64,000 nucleotides of DNA from Pseudomonas asplenii. Lineage in GTDB: Bacteria; Pseudomonadota; Gammaproteobacteria; Pseudomonadales; Pseudomonadaceae. Where the stretch lies: positions 992,001-1,056,000 of the forward strand of contig NZ_LT629777.1 of assembly GCF_900105475.1 (NCBI RefSeq), read 5' to 3'. The translations under genes were made by a program, and so were the position numbers. This document shows, piece by piece, positions 30,275 through 39,799 of the stretch; position 1 is the stretch's first letter; each line of letters starts with the position of its first letter. Under the pieces are notes generated by a model. That model did no database searches, was not told the DNA's origin, and saw only the letters and a program-made list of their open reading frames with translations.

Positions 30275-32077
30275 ATGAGCAATCCGAGCCCCCATCTGTT
30301 GTTGCGCGCGCCAACGCCTACCCAGTTGAGCCTGTCATTCTGCGATGGAACACCGCGTGACCTGAAACGCTGGATCGCCGAGCTGCCCAAAGCCAACCTC
30401 GGAGAGACCGCACGCCTGCTGTACCAGGCGCTGGGCGAACTCAACCAGTTGCTCACTCCCAGCGAAAACCGCCTGCAGTTGCTCGAACTGATACGCCCCG
30501 AGGTGTATTACGTCTGCAAGCACCTGGAGCGACACTTTCTCAATCAGTCAGTCGTGCTCGACGAGCGTCCGCGCAAGGTCGCCAACCTTTGCCAGGCCCT
30601 GCAGAACCACCTCGCCATCGGCTACAAGCAGATCGCGATGCGCATCGCTACCAAGTTCAGCAAGGAACGCCTCGGGCTGATGACGACAGCCATACAGCGC
30701 GCCCTGCACTGCCTCAATGGCCCGCTGATCCGCGCCAGCCAGTTGTACTGCCCGGTGCCGGAAAGCCTGTGGTTCGAAGTGCATCAGCTCTACCAGATCG
30801 CAATCGCCCACCAGGTGCAGAACAACCCGGTGCGTGATGAGCTGGCCAACCAGACCCAATCCCTGACCATCGAGCAGACCTACATCGTCGCGCTGCTGCT
30901 GGGCTGTTCGCGCTGCAATCAGATGCGCCAGAACAACATCGCCCGGCTGGCGGAAGTCCTCGAACCGTGGAGCGTGCTGGTAAAACTGCAGAACGCCAGC
31001 CTGCCGTCGAGCCTGTTTGCCGTAGCCCCGGCCACCGACACCCCACCACGCTATACCTCGCAGTTTCCTGCCGAACAACTGTCGGGGCTGCTGGGTATCG
31101 ATACCGGGGCACTGGTCGAGTCCATGAAGGAGTACCTTGAGCTGCCCGCCGACCGACGGGGTCAATCGCGCCTGTTGGTACCCGGCAGCTTGAGCCTGGA
31201 TACCCTGCAACACCTCTGCGCCGCCTGGGGCGAGGCAGCCGAACGAAGCTTCCAGCGTACGCCGGGACAAGGTGAACTGACGCTGTGCATCGGCATGAGT
31301 GCCCTGCATTTCTACCTGGGCGGGCAACGTTCCTTCAGCGAAATTCTCAAGCGTCCGACCGCCAGCAGCACCGCACACTTCGCCGCGCAGATGGTCAACC
31401 GCGCGGAAAAGGACAGTTGGGTCCTGGCCTTCGATGCCGAACGCCATGGCAGTGCCGATACGCTGCTGCCCTACGAGGAAATCCAATATCACCCAACGGA
31501 GGCCGACGTCAGCCAGGCGGCCGCCAACAGTGCCGAAGACTTCCCGACCTTCGCCCTGCAGATCATCAACCATAGCCCTGGCGGCTACTGCCTCGCCTGG
31601 CCAAGGGAAGTGCCCAGCCAGTTGCAGGCGGGAGAACTGGTCGGCATCCAGGACACGACGTCCCAGGGCTGGAGCGTCGCGGTGGTCCGCTGGATTCGCC
31701 AGGTCCGCAGTGGCGGAACGCAGATGGGCATCGAGCTGATCGCCCCCCATGCCCAGCCCTGCGGCCTGCAACTGGTACGCAACAGCGAGGAGGCCAGCCA
31801 GTACTTGCGGGCCCTGTTGTTGCCGGAGATCAGTGCCATTGGCGTGCCCGCGACCCTCTTGGCGCCGCGCCTGCCGTTCCAGGAAGGCCACAAGGTGATG
31901 ATCAACACCAATGGCGAGGAGCGTCGCGCCGGGCTGAATAACCGAAAGGCCAGCACCGGCAGCTTCAATCAGTTCGAGTATCGCCTGTTCGAACAGCCGG
32001 TGGCGGTCAGGAACGAAGCGACTGCAGGCGGCGCTGGCGCCGAGGAAGATTTCGGCTCACTGTGGAAGACGCTCTAG
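30275..32077 (+). CDS. Protein with degenerate C-terminal PilZ domain
   Basis: A 600-residue protein. Residues 1-330 are mostly helical and match no family I can name. The region about 425-495 looks like a PilZ beta-barrel: IINHSPGGYCLAW contains the (D/N)xSxxG motif as NHSPGG at 432-437, and VVRWIRQVRSGGTQMGIELIA is a typical closing strand pair. The RxxxR half of the c-di-GMP site is not seen upstream. In P. aeruginosa the psd-serB interval has a related-position gene followed by fimX; only this gene is present here. Confidence 0.7.
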   Translation: MSNPSPHLLLRAPTPTQLSLSFCDGTPRDLKRWIAELPKANLGETARLLYQALGELNQLLTPSENRLQLLELIRPEVYYVCKHLERHFLNQSVVLDERPRKVANLCQALQNHLAIGYKQIAMRIATKFSKERLGLMTTAIQRALHCLNGPLIRASQLYCPVPESLWFEVHQLYQIAIAHQVQNNPVRDELANQTQSLTIEQTYIVALLLGCSRCNQMRQNNIARLAEVLEPWSVLVKLQNASLPSSLFAVAPATDTPPRYTSQFPAEQLSGLLGIDTGALVESMKEYLELPADRRGQSRLLVPGSLSLDTLQHLCAAWGEAAERSFQRTPGQGELTLCIGMSALHFYLGGQRSFSEILKRPTASSTAHFAAQMVNRAEKDSWVLAFDAERHGSADTLLPYEEIQYHPTEADVSQAAANSAEDFPTFALQIINHSPGGYCLAWPREVPSQLQAGELVGIQDTTSQGWSVAVVRWIRQVRSGGTQMGIELIAPHAQPCGLQLVRNSEEASQYLRALLLPEISAIGVPATLLAPRLPFQEGHKVMINTNGEERRAGLNNRKASTGSFNQFEYRLFEQPVAVRNEATAGGAGAEEDFGSLWKTL

Positions 32078-32187
32078 CGGCCGGTGCGGCTGATTCGCAC
32101 ACTCAACCCGGAGCCTGGGAGAGGATCCTGCCGGGGTAGGCCTGGGTCGGACTGCCCCAACCCACCTCCCCCGACAAAGACCGGCAA

Positions 32188-33399
32188 TCACTTGCGGCCG
32201 TGGCGATCCTGCATGCCCAGCAAGTACAGCACTCCATCCAGTCCGAGCGTGCTGATCACCTGCCTGGCCGACTTGCGCACCAGCGGCTTGGCCCGAAACG
32301 CGACGCCCAACCCGGCAATCGCCAGCATCGGCAAGTCGTTGGCACCATCACCCACGGCAATGGTCTGCTCCAGGCTCAAGCCCTCCTTGGTCGCCAGCTC
32401 ACGCAGCAGGTCGGCCTTGCGCTGGGCATCGACAATCGGCTCGATCGCGACACCCGTGCACTTGCCGTCCACCACTTCCAGCTCGTTGGCGAACACATAG
32501 TCGATACCCAGCTTCGCCTGCAACTGCCGGGCAAAGTAGGTGAAGCCGCCCGAGAGAATGGCGGTCTTGTAGCCCAGGCGCTTGAGCTCGGCAAAGAGGA
32601 CTTCAGCGCCTTCGGTCAGACGCAACGAAGCACCGATCGAGTCGAGCACACTGACATCCAGCCCCTTGAGCAAGGCCAGGCGCTCCTTGAAGCTGGCCCG
32701 GAAGTCCAGTTCACCCGCCATCGACCGCTCGGTGATCGCCGACACCTGTTCACCAACGCCGGCAGCCTTGGCCAGTTCGTCGATGACTTCGGCCTCGATC
32801 AGCGTGGAGTCCATATCGAACACCGCCAGGCGTCGATTGCGACGGAACAGCGAGTCCTCCTGGAAAGCGACATCGATGTTCAGTTCCTGGGCCAAGCCAA
32901 GAAACTCGGCACGCAGCGCCTGTGGATCAGACGCCTCGCCCAGCACCGAGAACTCGATGCAGGCCTTGCTCAAGCCGGCCGGAGCGTCCAACGGCACACG
33001 TGCCGACAGACGGTCGATACGCTCGATGTTCAGACCATGCTGCGCAGTAACGGCACTGACCCGCTGCAGTTGCTCGGCAGTCACCTTGCGGCTCAGCAGG
33101 GTGACGATATGACGGTCCTTGCCCTCGCTGTCGACCCAACGCCGATAGTCATCTTGCGACACCGCGCTGAAGCGCACCTGCTGGCCCAGCCCGGTGGCAG
33201 TGGACTGCACCTGCTGCAGCACCGGGGCCTGCTCGCCGCCAGGAACCTCGACCAGGATGCCGAACGACAGGGTGTCATGGATAACCGCCTGACCGATGTC
33301 GAGAATGTTCACACCACCTTGCGCCAGTACGCCGGTAATGGCTGCGGTGAGACCCGGACGGTCTCCACCTGTGATGTTAATCAGGACGATTTCGCGCAA
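32188..33399 (-). CDS. serB: Phosphoserine phosphatase SerB
   Basis: A 403-residue HAD phosphatase completing serine biosynthesis. Two N-terminal ACT-like regions (about 1-165, beginning REIVLINITGGDRPGLTAA) precede the HAD core with nucleophile motif FDMDSTLIEAE, LSGGFT and VGDGANDLPM. The protein is longer than the single-ACT E. coli form, as usual in Pseudomonas. The start is TTG at 33399; no ATG or GTG is available in frame nearby, and the upstream GGGGG is a weak ribosome site. Confidence 0.95.
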   Translation of the reverse strand: MREIVLINITGGDRPGLTAAITGVLAQGGVNILDIGQAVIHDTLSFGILVEVPGGEQAPVLQQVQSTATGLGQQVRFSAVSQDDYRRWVDSEGKDRHIVTLLSRKVTAEQLQRVSAVTAQHGLNIERIDRLSARVPLDAPAGLSKACIEFSVLGEASDPQALRAEFLGLAQELNIDVAFQEDSLFRRNRRLAVFDMDSTLIEAEVIDELAKAAGVGEQVSAITERSMAGELDFRASFKERLALLKGLDVSVLDSIGASLRLTEGAEVLFAELKRLGYKTAILSGGFTYFARQLQAKLGIDYVFANELEVVDGKCTGVAIEPIVDAQRKADLLRELATKEGLSLEQTIAVGDGANDLPMLAIAGLGVAFRAKPLVRKSARQVISTLGLDGVLYLLGMQDRHGRK

Positions 33400-33467
33400 A
33401 GCGCACCCCCGCTCGTTAAAAAAGTCGCATTCTACCCACTTTCAGTGACCATCGGCACCGCCAGCGC

Positions 33468-33496
33468 TTTGCCGGCCTAGGGCCTCTCGCTATACT
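33468..33496 (+). promoter_or_regulatory. Candidate promoter of the AhpA-like gene
   Basis: TTTGCC (33468-33473) and TATACT (33491-33496) with a 17-bp spacer end 35 bp before the GTG start at 33532. Confidence 0.45.
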
Positions 33497-33531
33497 GCGC
33501 GTCAACTTCACAGACAAAAGAGCCGCGCTCA

Positions 33532-35073
33532 GTGAACCGGCCCACGCCAGTCAAACCTGATAACTTCTTCCTGCTGATATTCCGGGCATTGCGTCACCGC
33601 CGGGTACCGATTGCATTACGCATTGCCAGCCACAACGTGATTCTCGTCGCGCTGGCGCTGGTCATCTATGCCTGCGTAATGGGATTGCAGTTCAAGGAAG
33701 CCATGCACCAGCAGGCCGATGCCCTTGGCCAGAGCCTGACCACCCAGACCGCCACGTCAGCGACCGAGCTGCTGGTGTCCAACGACATCCTCAGCCTCAA
33801 CGTGCTGCTCAACAACCTGACGAAAAACCCGCTGGTAGCCCACGCGGCGATCTACAGCGTCGACAACCGGATCCTCGCCGAAGCTGGCCAACGTCCGAAG
33901 AGCGGCCTGCTGGGCGAAACCGAAGGGGTCTACCAGACCAAGATCACCTTCCAGGATGTGACCGCCGGCAACCTGCGGATCAGCCTGGACATGGCCCAGT
34001 TCCAACAGCCGATGACCATCAGCCTGCAAAGCATGGGCATCCTCAGCGCTATCCTGCTGGCGCTGGCACTGGCCCTGAGCCTGCGCCTGGGCCGGCATAT
34101 CTCGACGCCGCTGCTGCAGTTGCGGGTCTGGCTGCGGGACATGGACGAACACACACCGGCAACTCGCCGCCAGGACGAGATCGGCGACCTTGCCCGCCAG
34201 TTGCATTCGCGTTTTGCCCCGGTGAAACCGGAGCCCGAGCCTGAGCCGGAAATCGACTACGACGACAGCGACTACGAAGAAGACGAGCCCGCCGGACAAG
34301 GCTTCCAGGTTCGCAACCTGCGCGATCCGAGCTTCGACACCGGCGCAACAACGGCGCCTGCCAAGCTCGCCGCACGACCGATGCCGCGCCCGGTGGACAA
34401 CGAGCTGGACCTGGACGACGAGGAAGATCCGTTCGCCGATCTGCGTGACCGCCCGCAAGGTTCGAGCGCCGCCGTGGCAAAACCGACAGCTCCCGCGCAG
34501 CCCCAGCACAGCGCGGTGCTGGCCGTGCAACTGGGTGCACAGGACCAATTGCGGCGCCTGCCCAAGGCTCGCCTGACCGAGCTGCTGGAGCGTTATCGCG
34601 ACTGCCTCGACCAGGCGGCCTCGCTGTATCAGAGTGAATTGCACACCCTGAACGACGGCAGCACGCTGATGCTGTTCCACACCGAGGACAGCGGCGACGA
34701 CTACCTGACCAACGCTATCTGCTGCGGCGAGTTGCTCAGGGCGCTGGGCCATCAGTTGCAGATCGAAGTGGCCGACAGTGGCATCACCCTGCAACTGCAA
34801 TTGGGCCTGACCCTGGGCGACGAATTGTTCGGCGTCAGCCAGATCGACCTGCTGCTGACCGAAGCGGCCCAGGACGCCCTGGCACTGTCACAACACAGCC
34901 GTAACCTGCTGCTGGTGGAACGGCAGATCAGCGATGAGCCGTTGATTCGCCAGCGTGCCCGCATTCGACCGATTGCCAGCCCCGAAGGCGCCTGCTGCGT
35001 AGAGCGCCTGATGGAACCTTATCCATCGCTGCTGGAACGGCAACTGGCGCGAATGCACGAGAGCAGCAAGTAA
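33532..35073 (+). CDS. AhpA/Smp-like inner-membrane protein
   Basis: A 513-residue protein with TM helices near 34-52 and 167-186, a periplasmic loop of about 115 residues between them, and a HAMP-like segment (187-228). A strongly acidic linker (233-253) is built of EP repeats followed by D/E/Y residues. The C-terminal 190 residues contain LPKARLTELLERYRDC and NDGSTLMLFHTED, which could be a cyclase-like fold without recognisable catalytic residues. Start is GTG with a weak site. The position next to serB is conserved in Pseudomonas. Function unknown; AhpA is a name by resemblance. Confidence 0.7.
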   Translation: MNRPTPVKPDNFFLLIFRALRHRRVPIALRIASHNVILVALALVIYACVMGLQFKEAMHQQADALGQSLTTQTATSATELLVSNDILSLNVLLNNLTKNPLVAHAAIYSVDNRILAEAGQRPKSGLLGETEGVYQTKITFQDVTAGNLRISLDMAQFQQPMTISLQSMGILSAILLALALALSLRLGRHISTPLLQLRVWLRDMDEHTPATRRQDEIGDLARQLHSRFAPVKPEPEPEPEIDYDDSDYEEDEPAGQGFQVRNLRDPSFDTGATTAPAKLAARPMPRPVDNELDLDDEEDPFADLRDRPQGSSAAVAKPTAPAQPQHSAVLAVQLGAQDQLRRLPKARLTELLERYRDCLDQAASLYQSELHTLNDGSTLMLFHTEDSGDDYLTNAICCGELLRALGHQLQIEVADSGITLQLQLGLTLGDELFGVSQIDLLLTEAAQDALALSQHSRNLLLVERQISDEPLIRQRARIRPIASPEGACCVERLMEPYPSLLERQLARMHESSK

Positions 35074-35090
35074 TGTGAAGGTGTTCGGCG

Positions 35091-35129
35091 ACAACAAAAA
35101 GCCCGCAACGAGTGCGGGCTTTTTGTTGT
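35091..35129. terminator. Bidirectional terminator
   Basis: ACAACAAAAAGCCCGCA (35091-35107), loop ACGAG, TGCGGGCTTTTTGTTGT (35113-35129): 17-bp perfect arms giving a T-run on both strands. It separates the AhpA-like gene from the convergent lipoprotein gene. Confidence 0.93.
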
Positions 35130-35141
35130 CTGGCGATGGCC

Positions 35142-35855
35142 TCAGAAACGGAACACTTCCATATCCGTGCGGATCGGCGTAGCCATCGGGATCTTCGGTT
35201 TCTCAGGCTCGGCCTGCCGGGCCGGGGTCGGCGCTGCCTGCTTGGTGCGAACCTCGGCGACCGGCGGCTGGTTGGCCAACGGCTTGAGCGCCACGCTCAA
35301 CTGCTCGGCCAGGCGTTGCAGCAGCTCTCCCTGTGCCTGGACCTGCGCCGCCGAAGTGCCGGCATGCTGCTGTTCCAAGTGGACGATACGGTTGTCGCGC
35401 ACCTGGCCACGACGGTCCAGCAGGCGCCACTGGGCGTCCAGAATCGCCGGCTGCTTGGCCCCGGAATCCAACCGAGTGATCGACAGCAGCACCTGAACGT
35501 CCGGTGTCGCCCCGGCCGTTGCCGGCGACAGCACGACCCGCTGACTGTCCAGGCGCCAGGCCAGTTGCCGTACCAGCAACTGATTGATGTCCGAAGACAG
35601 GCTGCCGGCCCAGCGACCATCGGTCGCTGCTGTCAGGCTGCCATCCGGCTGGCGTTGCAGCAGGGTTTCGCGTTGCAGGTAATCGGCCAGGGAAACAGGG
35701 CCCAGTACCACGAACATGCCCGCGCTTTGTTGAGGTTGGCCCGGCGTGCCACTGTCAAGCTGATACAAGGAAACCGGTTGGTGAACGCTGCAGCCGGCCA
35801 AACCGAGCACGCCGGTGAGCAGCAACATTAAAGGAAGGCGCAGAACAGTCATCAT
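35142..35855 (-). CDS. PqiC-like ABC transport auxiliary lipoprotein
   Basis: About 237 residues. A signal peptide with lipobox (LLLTGVLGLAGC, Cys near 22) precedes a DUF330/PqiC-type domain (about 30-185; SLYQLD, VVLGPVSLADYLQR, INQLLVRQLAWRL). A Pro/Ala/Lys-rich disordered tail ends the protein. PqiC proteins are outer-membrane lipoproteins that partner MCE (PqiB) tunnels in lipid transport. No pqiA/pqiB gene is in the window, so the partner must be elsewhere. ATG at 35855 chosen; the 30-codon extension upstream has no signal sequence. Confidence 0.8.
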   Translation of the reverse strand: MMTVLRLPLMLLLTGVLGLAGCSVHQPVSLYQLDSGTPGQPQQSAGMFVVLGPVSLADYLQRETLLQRQPDGSLTAATDGRWAGSLSSDINQLLVRQLAWRLDSQRVVLSPATAGATPDVQVLLSITRLDSGAKQPAILDAQWRLLDRRGQVRDNRIVHLEQQHAGTSAAQVQAQGELLQRLAEQLSVALKPLANQPPVAEVRTKQAAPTPARQAEPEKPKIPMATPIRTDMEVFRF

Positions 35856-35938
35856 CCCATCCAGGTGGCCACCACACGGTAGGCCACAGTCTGATCCAGA
35901 AAATTCGTTTGGGCGTTCCGCCATACGGCCGCCCAAGA

Positions 35939-35965
35939 GGCGCATATCATCCGTGAATATGCGCC
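35939..35965 (-). terminator. Possible terminator hairpin after parC
   Basis: GGCGCATAT (35939-35947) and ATATGCGCC (35957-35965) form a 9-bp perfect stem with a 9-base loop about 65 bp past the parC stop. The following minus-strand bases (TCTTGGG) are only slightly T-rich, so it could also be an operator-like dyad upstream of the lipoprotein gene. Confidence 0.35.
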
Positions 35966-36028
35966 GTGACTCCAGTCTTGTAGCGTCGATCCTGCGCTAA
36001 AAAACCAGGATAGACGCCCTGAACCGGA

Positions 36029-38287
36029 CTAACTGCCAATCTCTACCAACAACGCGTCGACACGCTGGAAGCCGCGCGGCAACTTATTACCCCGACGACC
36101 GCGCTCGCCCTTGTAGTGCTCCAGGTCGTCAGCCTTGAGCGACAGGGTCCGCTTGCCAGCCTGCAACACCAGCGTCGCACCTTCCGGCAGCACCGCCAGG
36201 TCGGTGACGTACTCTTCACGGCTGGCCACCCGCTCGCCGGGAACCCCGATGATCTTGTTGCCCTTGCCCTTGCCCAACTGTGGCAGGTCGCTGACCTTGA
36301 AAATCAACAGCCTACCTTCGGTGGTCACCGCCGCCAGCCAGTTCTGCTCACGATCGGCCACCGGCCGCGGCGGCATCACCTTGGAACCATTGGGCAGGCT
36401 CAACAATGTCTTGCCTGCCTTGTTCTTGGCTTGCAGGTCTTCACCCTTGACCACAAACCCGTAACCCGCATCGGAGGCGATCACATACAGCGCTTCGTCC
36501 TCGGGCAACAGCACGCATTCGAAACTGGCGCCCGGCGGCGGTGCCAGACGACCGGTCAGCGGTTCGCCCTGGCCACGTGCCGATGGCAACGTGTGGGCCG
36601 CCACCGAATAACTGCGGCCTGTGGAATCGATGAATACCGCAAACTGGTTGGAACGCCCCGGCGCTGCGGTCTTGAAGCCATCACCCGCCTTATAGGACAG
36701 GCCTGTGGCATCAATATCATGCCCCTTTGCACAGCGAACCCAACCTTTTTCCGACAGAACGACCGTTACCGGCTCAGTGGGCATCAGTTCGTTTTCCGAC
36801 AGAGCCTTGGCTTCGGCGCGGGCAACGATCGGCGAACGGCGGTCATCACCATAGGTTTGCGCATCGGCGAGCAGCTCGCTGCGCACCAGTTTCTTCAGCT
36901 TGGCTTCGCTGGCCAGCAGCGCTTGCAGCTTGGCCTGCTCCTTGAGCAGTTCGTCCTGCTCGTTACGCAGCTTCATCTCTTCCAGCCGCGCCAGTTGACG
37001 CAGACGGGTGTCGAGAATGTAGTCGGCCTGGATCTCACTGAGGGCAAAACGCTCGATCAGCTTCGCGCGGGGATGCTCCTCGGTACGGATGATGTGGATC
37101 ACTTCATCCAGGTTGAGGTAGGCGATCAGCAAGCCGTCCAACAGGTGCAGGCGCCTCTCGACCTTGTCCAGGCGGAATTTCAGGCGACGCCGAACGGTGT
37201 TGACGCGGAACTCCAGCCACTCCACCAGCAGCGAACGCAGGTTTTTCAACTGCGGCTTGCCATCGAGGCCAATGATATTGACGTTGACCCGGTAGCTGGA
37301 TTCAAGGTCGGTGGTTGCGAACAGATGCTGCATCAGCTCTTCGGGATCGACCCGGTTCGAGCGCGGGATGATGACGATCCGGCACGGATGCTCATGATCG
37401 GACTCATCGCGCAGGTCGGCGACCATCGGCAGCTTCTTGGCCTGCATCTGCGCAGCGATCTGCTCGAGCACCTTGGCCCCGGAAACCTGGTGAGGCAAGG
37501 CATGGACGACAATATCGCCGTCTTCGACGCGATAGACCGCGCGCATGCGGACCGAACCCCGTCCGGTCTCGTAGATTTTCAGCAGATCGGCCTGTGGCGT
37601 GATGATTTCCGCTTCGGTCGGATAATCCGGGCCCGGGACGAACTTGCACAGGTCCTCGACCGTGGCCTTGGGCTCATCGAGCAGGTGCACGCAAGCGTTG
37701 GCAACTTCCCGCAGGTTATGCGGCGGTACATCGGTGGCCATGCCCACGGCGATGCCGGTGGTACCATTGAGCAGGATATTCGGCAAACGCGCCGGCAACA
37801 CCGCAGGTTCCTCAAGGGTACCGTCGAAGTTCGGTACCCAGTCCGCAGTCCCCTGGCCCAGCTCGCTGAGCAACACCTCGGAGTAACGCGACAGGCGCGA
37901 CTCGGTGTAGCGCATGGCCGCGAAGGATTTCGGATCATCCGGCGCCCCCCAGTTCCCCTGGCCGTCCACCAGCGTGTAGCGGTAGCTGAACGGTTGCGCC
38001 ATCAGCACCATGGCTTCGTAGCAGGCCGAGTCGCCATGGGGATGGAACTTACCGAGCACGTCACCGACGGTCCGTGCGGACTTCTTGTGCTTGGCATCGG
38101 CATCCAGCCCCAGCTCACTCATGGCGTAGACGATCCGTCGCTGCACTGGCTTGAGGCCATCGCCGATGTGCGGCAGTGCACGGTCCATGATCACGTACAT
38201 GGAGTAGTTGAGGTAGGCCTGTTCGGTGAAGTCAGCCAATGACCGGCGTTCCACGCCATCCAGGCTGAGATCAAGGGAGTCGCTCAT
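36029..38287 (-). CDS. parC: DNA topoisomerase IV subunit A
   Basis: A 752-residue type IIA topoisomerase subunit that decatenates daughter chromosomes. The N-terminal breakage-reunion domain has the catalytic tyrosine at Y127 in AMRYTESRL. The quinolone region [12 protein letters not shown] keeps wild-type S87 and E91. The C-terminal beta-pinwheel spans about 495-752. The ATG at 38287 ([11 protein letters not shown]) fits the family; 21 further codons upstream do not. parE lies upstream with two small genes between. Confidence 0.97.
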   Translation of the reverse strand: MSDSLDLSLDGVERRSLADFTEQAYLNYSMYVIMDRALPHIGDGLKPVQRRIVYAMSELGLDADAKHKKSARTVGDVLGKFHPHGDSACYEAMVLMAQPFSYRYTLVDGQGNWGAPDDPKSFAAMRYTESRLSRYSEVLLSELGQGTADWVPNFDGTLEEPAVLPARLPNILLNGTTGIAVGMATDVPPHNLREVANACVHLLDEPKATVEDLCKFVPGPDYPTEAEIITPQADLLKIYETGRGSVRMRAVYRVEDGDIVVHALPHQVSGAKVLEQIAAQMQAKKLPMVADLRDESDHEHPCRIVIIPRSNRVDPEELMQHLFATTDLESSYRVNVNIIGLDGKPQLKNLRSLLVEWLEFRVNTVRRRLKFRLDKVERRLHLLDGLLIAYLNLDEVIHIIRTEEHPRAKLIERFALSEIQADYILDTRLRQLARLEEMKLRNEQDELLKEQAKLQALLASEAKLKKLVRSELLADAQTYGDDRRSPIVARAEAKALSENELMPTEPVTVVLSEKGWVRCAKGHDIDATGLSYKAGDGFKTAAPGRSNQFAVFIDSTGRSYSVAAHTLPSARGQGEPLTGRLAPPPGASFECVLLPEDEALYVIASDAGYGFVVKGEDLQAKNKAGKTLLSLPNGSKVMPPRPVADREQNWLAAVTTEGRLLIFKVSDLPQLGKGKGNKIIGVPGERVASREEYVTDLAVLPEGATLVLQAGKRTLSLKADDLEHYKGERGRRGNKLPRGFQRVDALLVEIGS

Positions 38288-38297
38288 GCGGGCCTCA

Positions 38298-38819
38298 TCA
38301 GTTCGTAGTCTGGCGCAGCAGCAAAGTGCCGCCACGCTGGGTGAATTCAAGTTGTTTCAAAGCGCTCATGCCCAACAATACCTGCTCGCCATCCAGGCCC
38401 GGTGCGACCAGGGCGCGCACATCCCGAAGAAGGATATCGCCCAGTTGCACGCTGTCGAGCCGGGTGCGATAGCCCTCGGCACGCCCGTTGGCGGTACTCA
38501 GGGTGACTGGCGAACCTCTTTCCAATCCCAGGCGATCAGCCACCTGGGTCGGAATCGCCACATCGGTGGCGCCAGTGTCGAGCATGAACTGCACTGGCGC
38601 ACCATTGATCAAGCCATTGGCGACAAAATGCCCGTGGCCGTTACCGGCCAGGCGCACTTCTATATACCCCTCGCCCTGTTGCGAGGTGACGACGCTGTTG
38701 GGGTTTTCCTGGCGTTCCTCCCACTGGCCGAAAAAGCGCGTGGCAAGAAACAACCCGGCACACCAGGCCATGATCATCAAGACACGACCGGCACGCTGGC
38801 CGGGCGGCGCTTGACTCAT
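38298..38819 (-). CDS. Retropepsin-like aspartic protease, membrane-anchored
   Basis: A 173-residue protein. A TM anchor at about 12-30 ([19 protein letters not shown]) precedes a single-lobe aspartic protease domain with the catalytic triad motif [14 protein letters not shown] near 90. A flap and a C-terminal [11 protein letters not shown] segment follow. Such TIGR02281-type proteases act as dimers, in the periplasm if anchored this way. The ATG at 38819 overlaps the esterase stop by 4 nt; the stop is 10 bp before parC. Substrate unknown. Confidence 0.88.
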   Translation of the reverse strand: MSQAPPGQRAGRVLMIMAWCAGLFLATRFFGQWEERQENPNSVVTSQQGEGYIEVRLAGNGHGHFVANGLINGAPVQFMLDTGATDVAIPTQVADRLGLERGSPVTLSTANGRAEGYRTRLDSVQLGDILLRDVRALVAPGLDGEQVLLGMSALKQLEFTQRGGTLLLRQTTN

Positions 38820-39799
38820 TGCCGGTCGCTCCAGCCGCCTTGTGGCGCGGCAAAGCGCCAGACGATCGGCCGGGCCTCGCCATCGGCGCGAGCCCCATCG
38901 TTGTTGTCCAGGCCGATCCAGGCCCCGTCGGCGTCGACCACCAGGGCTTCGGCCAAGCCGTAGTTCTGTGGATAACGCCGCGGCTCGGTCAACGCTTCGG
39001 CGGCGAACGACCAGCAACGCTCGACTTCGCCACTGTGCGCATCGCGTCGACAGACCCGATAGGCATTGCGCTCCAGGGTGAACAGCTTGCCGTCGAACAG
39101 CGACAGATCGGCAAAATCCCGAGTCACCGCCTTGGCATTCGGGAACTGCGGGGGCTGCATCTCGCTGCCACCTTCAGTCATCAGCACGCAGGGCCCCACG
39201 CAACCCCACTGCGTCGGTTGCCGCTCGAGCAGTAACAATCCACGTTGTTCACGCTCGGCTGCCAGCCACAGACGATCACCTTGCGGGCTGACGGCCAGGC
39301 CTTCGAACAGGGCATTGAAGTGCAGCAGCATCCCACGGTCCCGTGCCTCGCTGACCAGTTGGGGAGCAATCGCCAGCCACTGCGGTGCGCCGTTTGGCGG
39401 AACCTTCAGCACCGCTGCATGGGCTTCGCTGACGATATAGCGGTTACCCGCGTCGTCGCAGCTCACACCCTCGAAGTCCAAATCGCCACCGCGAATGAAC
39501 GAGGCGACCCAGGTTTTCAAGCGCAAGCTCCAGGGCAGACCACTGTCCGGCACAGCAGGCACCTGCAGCCCCACACCCTCGGCCTTCCAGACCCGGTTCG
39601 AGGTGTCCAGCCGATAGAGCAGGTCATCGTCGCGATCCGAGACGGTCCACAGTTCCCCACCGCACAACGCCAACCCGGACAGGTTGCCGCCGCGCATGCC
39701 ATCGACCGGATGCTCGGAGACCAGCTTGAGCTCCGGCACCGTATCGGCGAACGCCGGCCAGGCGACCAACAGCCACAGCGCCGCGAGGGCTCTGCGCAT
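38816..39799 (-). CDS. Secreted phytase-like/esterase-like beta-propeller protein
   Basis: A 327-residue protein with an N-terminal signal peptide (MRRALAALWLLVAWPAFA, cleaved near 18). The rest matches the esterase-like activity of phytase family: GGNLSGLALCGGELWTVSDR, GGDLDFEGVSCDDAGNRYIVSEAH, and AVTRDFADLSLFDGKLF. A role in cleaving phosphate or ester bonds is only suggested by the family name; no substrate can be assigned. Four-nt overlap with the protease downstream and 1 nt with parE, so one transcript is likely. Confidence 0.8.
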   Translation of the reverse strand: MRRALAALWLLVAWPAFADTVPELKLVSEHPVDGMRGGNLSGLALCGGELWTVSDRDDDLLYRLDTSNRVWKAEGVGLQVPAVPDSGLPWSLRLKTWVASFIRGGDLDFEGVSCDDAGNRYIVSEAHAAVLKVPPNGAPQWLAIAPQLVSEARDRGMLLHFNALFEGLAVSPQGDRLWLAAEREQRGLLLLERQPTQWGCVGPCVLMTEGGSEMQPPQFPNAKAVTRDFADLSLFDGKLFTLERNAYRVCRRDAHSGEVERCWSFAAEALTEPRRYPQNYGLAEALVVDADGAWIGLDNNDGARADGEARPIVWRFAAPQGGWSDRQ

